Assembly (NCBI GenBank): GCA_030608745.1
Contig: JAUWDQ010000181.1
Location: forward strand, 1-5,482
Length of the DNA stretch: 5,482 nt
Origin: Pseudomonadota bacterium
Lineage (GTDB): Bacteria > Desulfobacterota > BSN033 > WVXP01 > G020346125
Reading direction: 5' to 3'
This document shows, piece after piece, positions 5,453 to 5,482 of the stretch. The notes under the pieces are model-generated. The model had not been told where the DNA came from and searched no databases. It saw only the letters and a program-made list of their open reading frames with translations. Positions within the stretch are counted from its first letter, which is position 1. Each line of letters starts with the position of its first letter. The translations under genes and the position numbers were made by a program.

Positions 5453-5482
5453 AGGGTTTTCATTGAATTTTGGGAAAACCCT
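5453..5482. repeat. 9-bp perfect inverted repeat at window edge
   Basis: AGGGTTTTC (5453-5461) and GAAAACCCT (5474-5482) are perfect inverted copies with a 12-nt loop. The right arm ends at the last base of the window, so it may continue. It lies upstream of the era -35. It could be a terminator of a neighbouring gene outside the window (a T run would have to follow on the plus strand) or an operator; read on the minus strand no T run follows it. Confidence 0.5.

Noticed and set aside
1..5482. CRISPR arrays, insertion sequences, toxin-antitoxin or phage genes
   Set aside because: No spaced direct repeats, transposase-like frames or terminal inverted repeats are visible; every long gene is a housekeeping family member.

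Overview
This window holds five protein genes and the 3' part of a tRNA gene. It reads as ordinary bacterial chromosome with no sign of mobile DNA. The likely source is a Desulfobacterota-type (former Deltaproteobacteria) organism. That placement is inference from three things: the yebC-ruvC-ruvA-ruvB gene order, an Era P-loop reading GPPNVGKST, and a RodZ-like protein whose N-terminus (METVGKYLKRERELRN) resembles ones I associate with that group. No 16S or marker search was possible.

Plus strand, left to right. Positions 1-49 are the end of a tRNA-Val(CAC) gene with encoded CCA, followed at once by a strong intrinsic terminator (60-90). A promoter region then leads into yebC (208-957). About 300 bp without a gene (958-1260) carries a C-rich tract and the probable ruvC promoter. 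The tightly packed ruvC-ruvA-ruvB cluster follows (1261-3414). It encodes the Holliday junction resolvase, the junction-binding protein and the branch-migration motor.

Minus strand. era (5373-4483) and a RodZ-like gene (4391-3483) run toward ruvB, each with its own good sigma70-type promoter and neither with a visible Shine-Dalgarno sequence. The convergent 68-bp gap between ruvB and rodZ is a G-rich, multi-tract G-quadruplex candidate.

Functionally the window pairs housekeeping translation factors (YebC, Era) with recombinational repair (RuvABC) and a cell-shape or envelope protein (RodZ-like). The most notable point is that all three Ruv proteins are recognisable but depart from the textbook sequences. 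RuvA has no acidic pin (Gln-Gln-Pro-Lys-Pro lies where E. coli has Arg-Glu-Asp-Ala). RuvB has altered Walker A, Walker B, sensor 1 and winged-helix signature residues. RuvC lacks the usual stretch after its second catalytic acid. This looks like a co-diverged RuvABC subfamily, probably lineage-wide, rather than a wholly new system.
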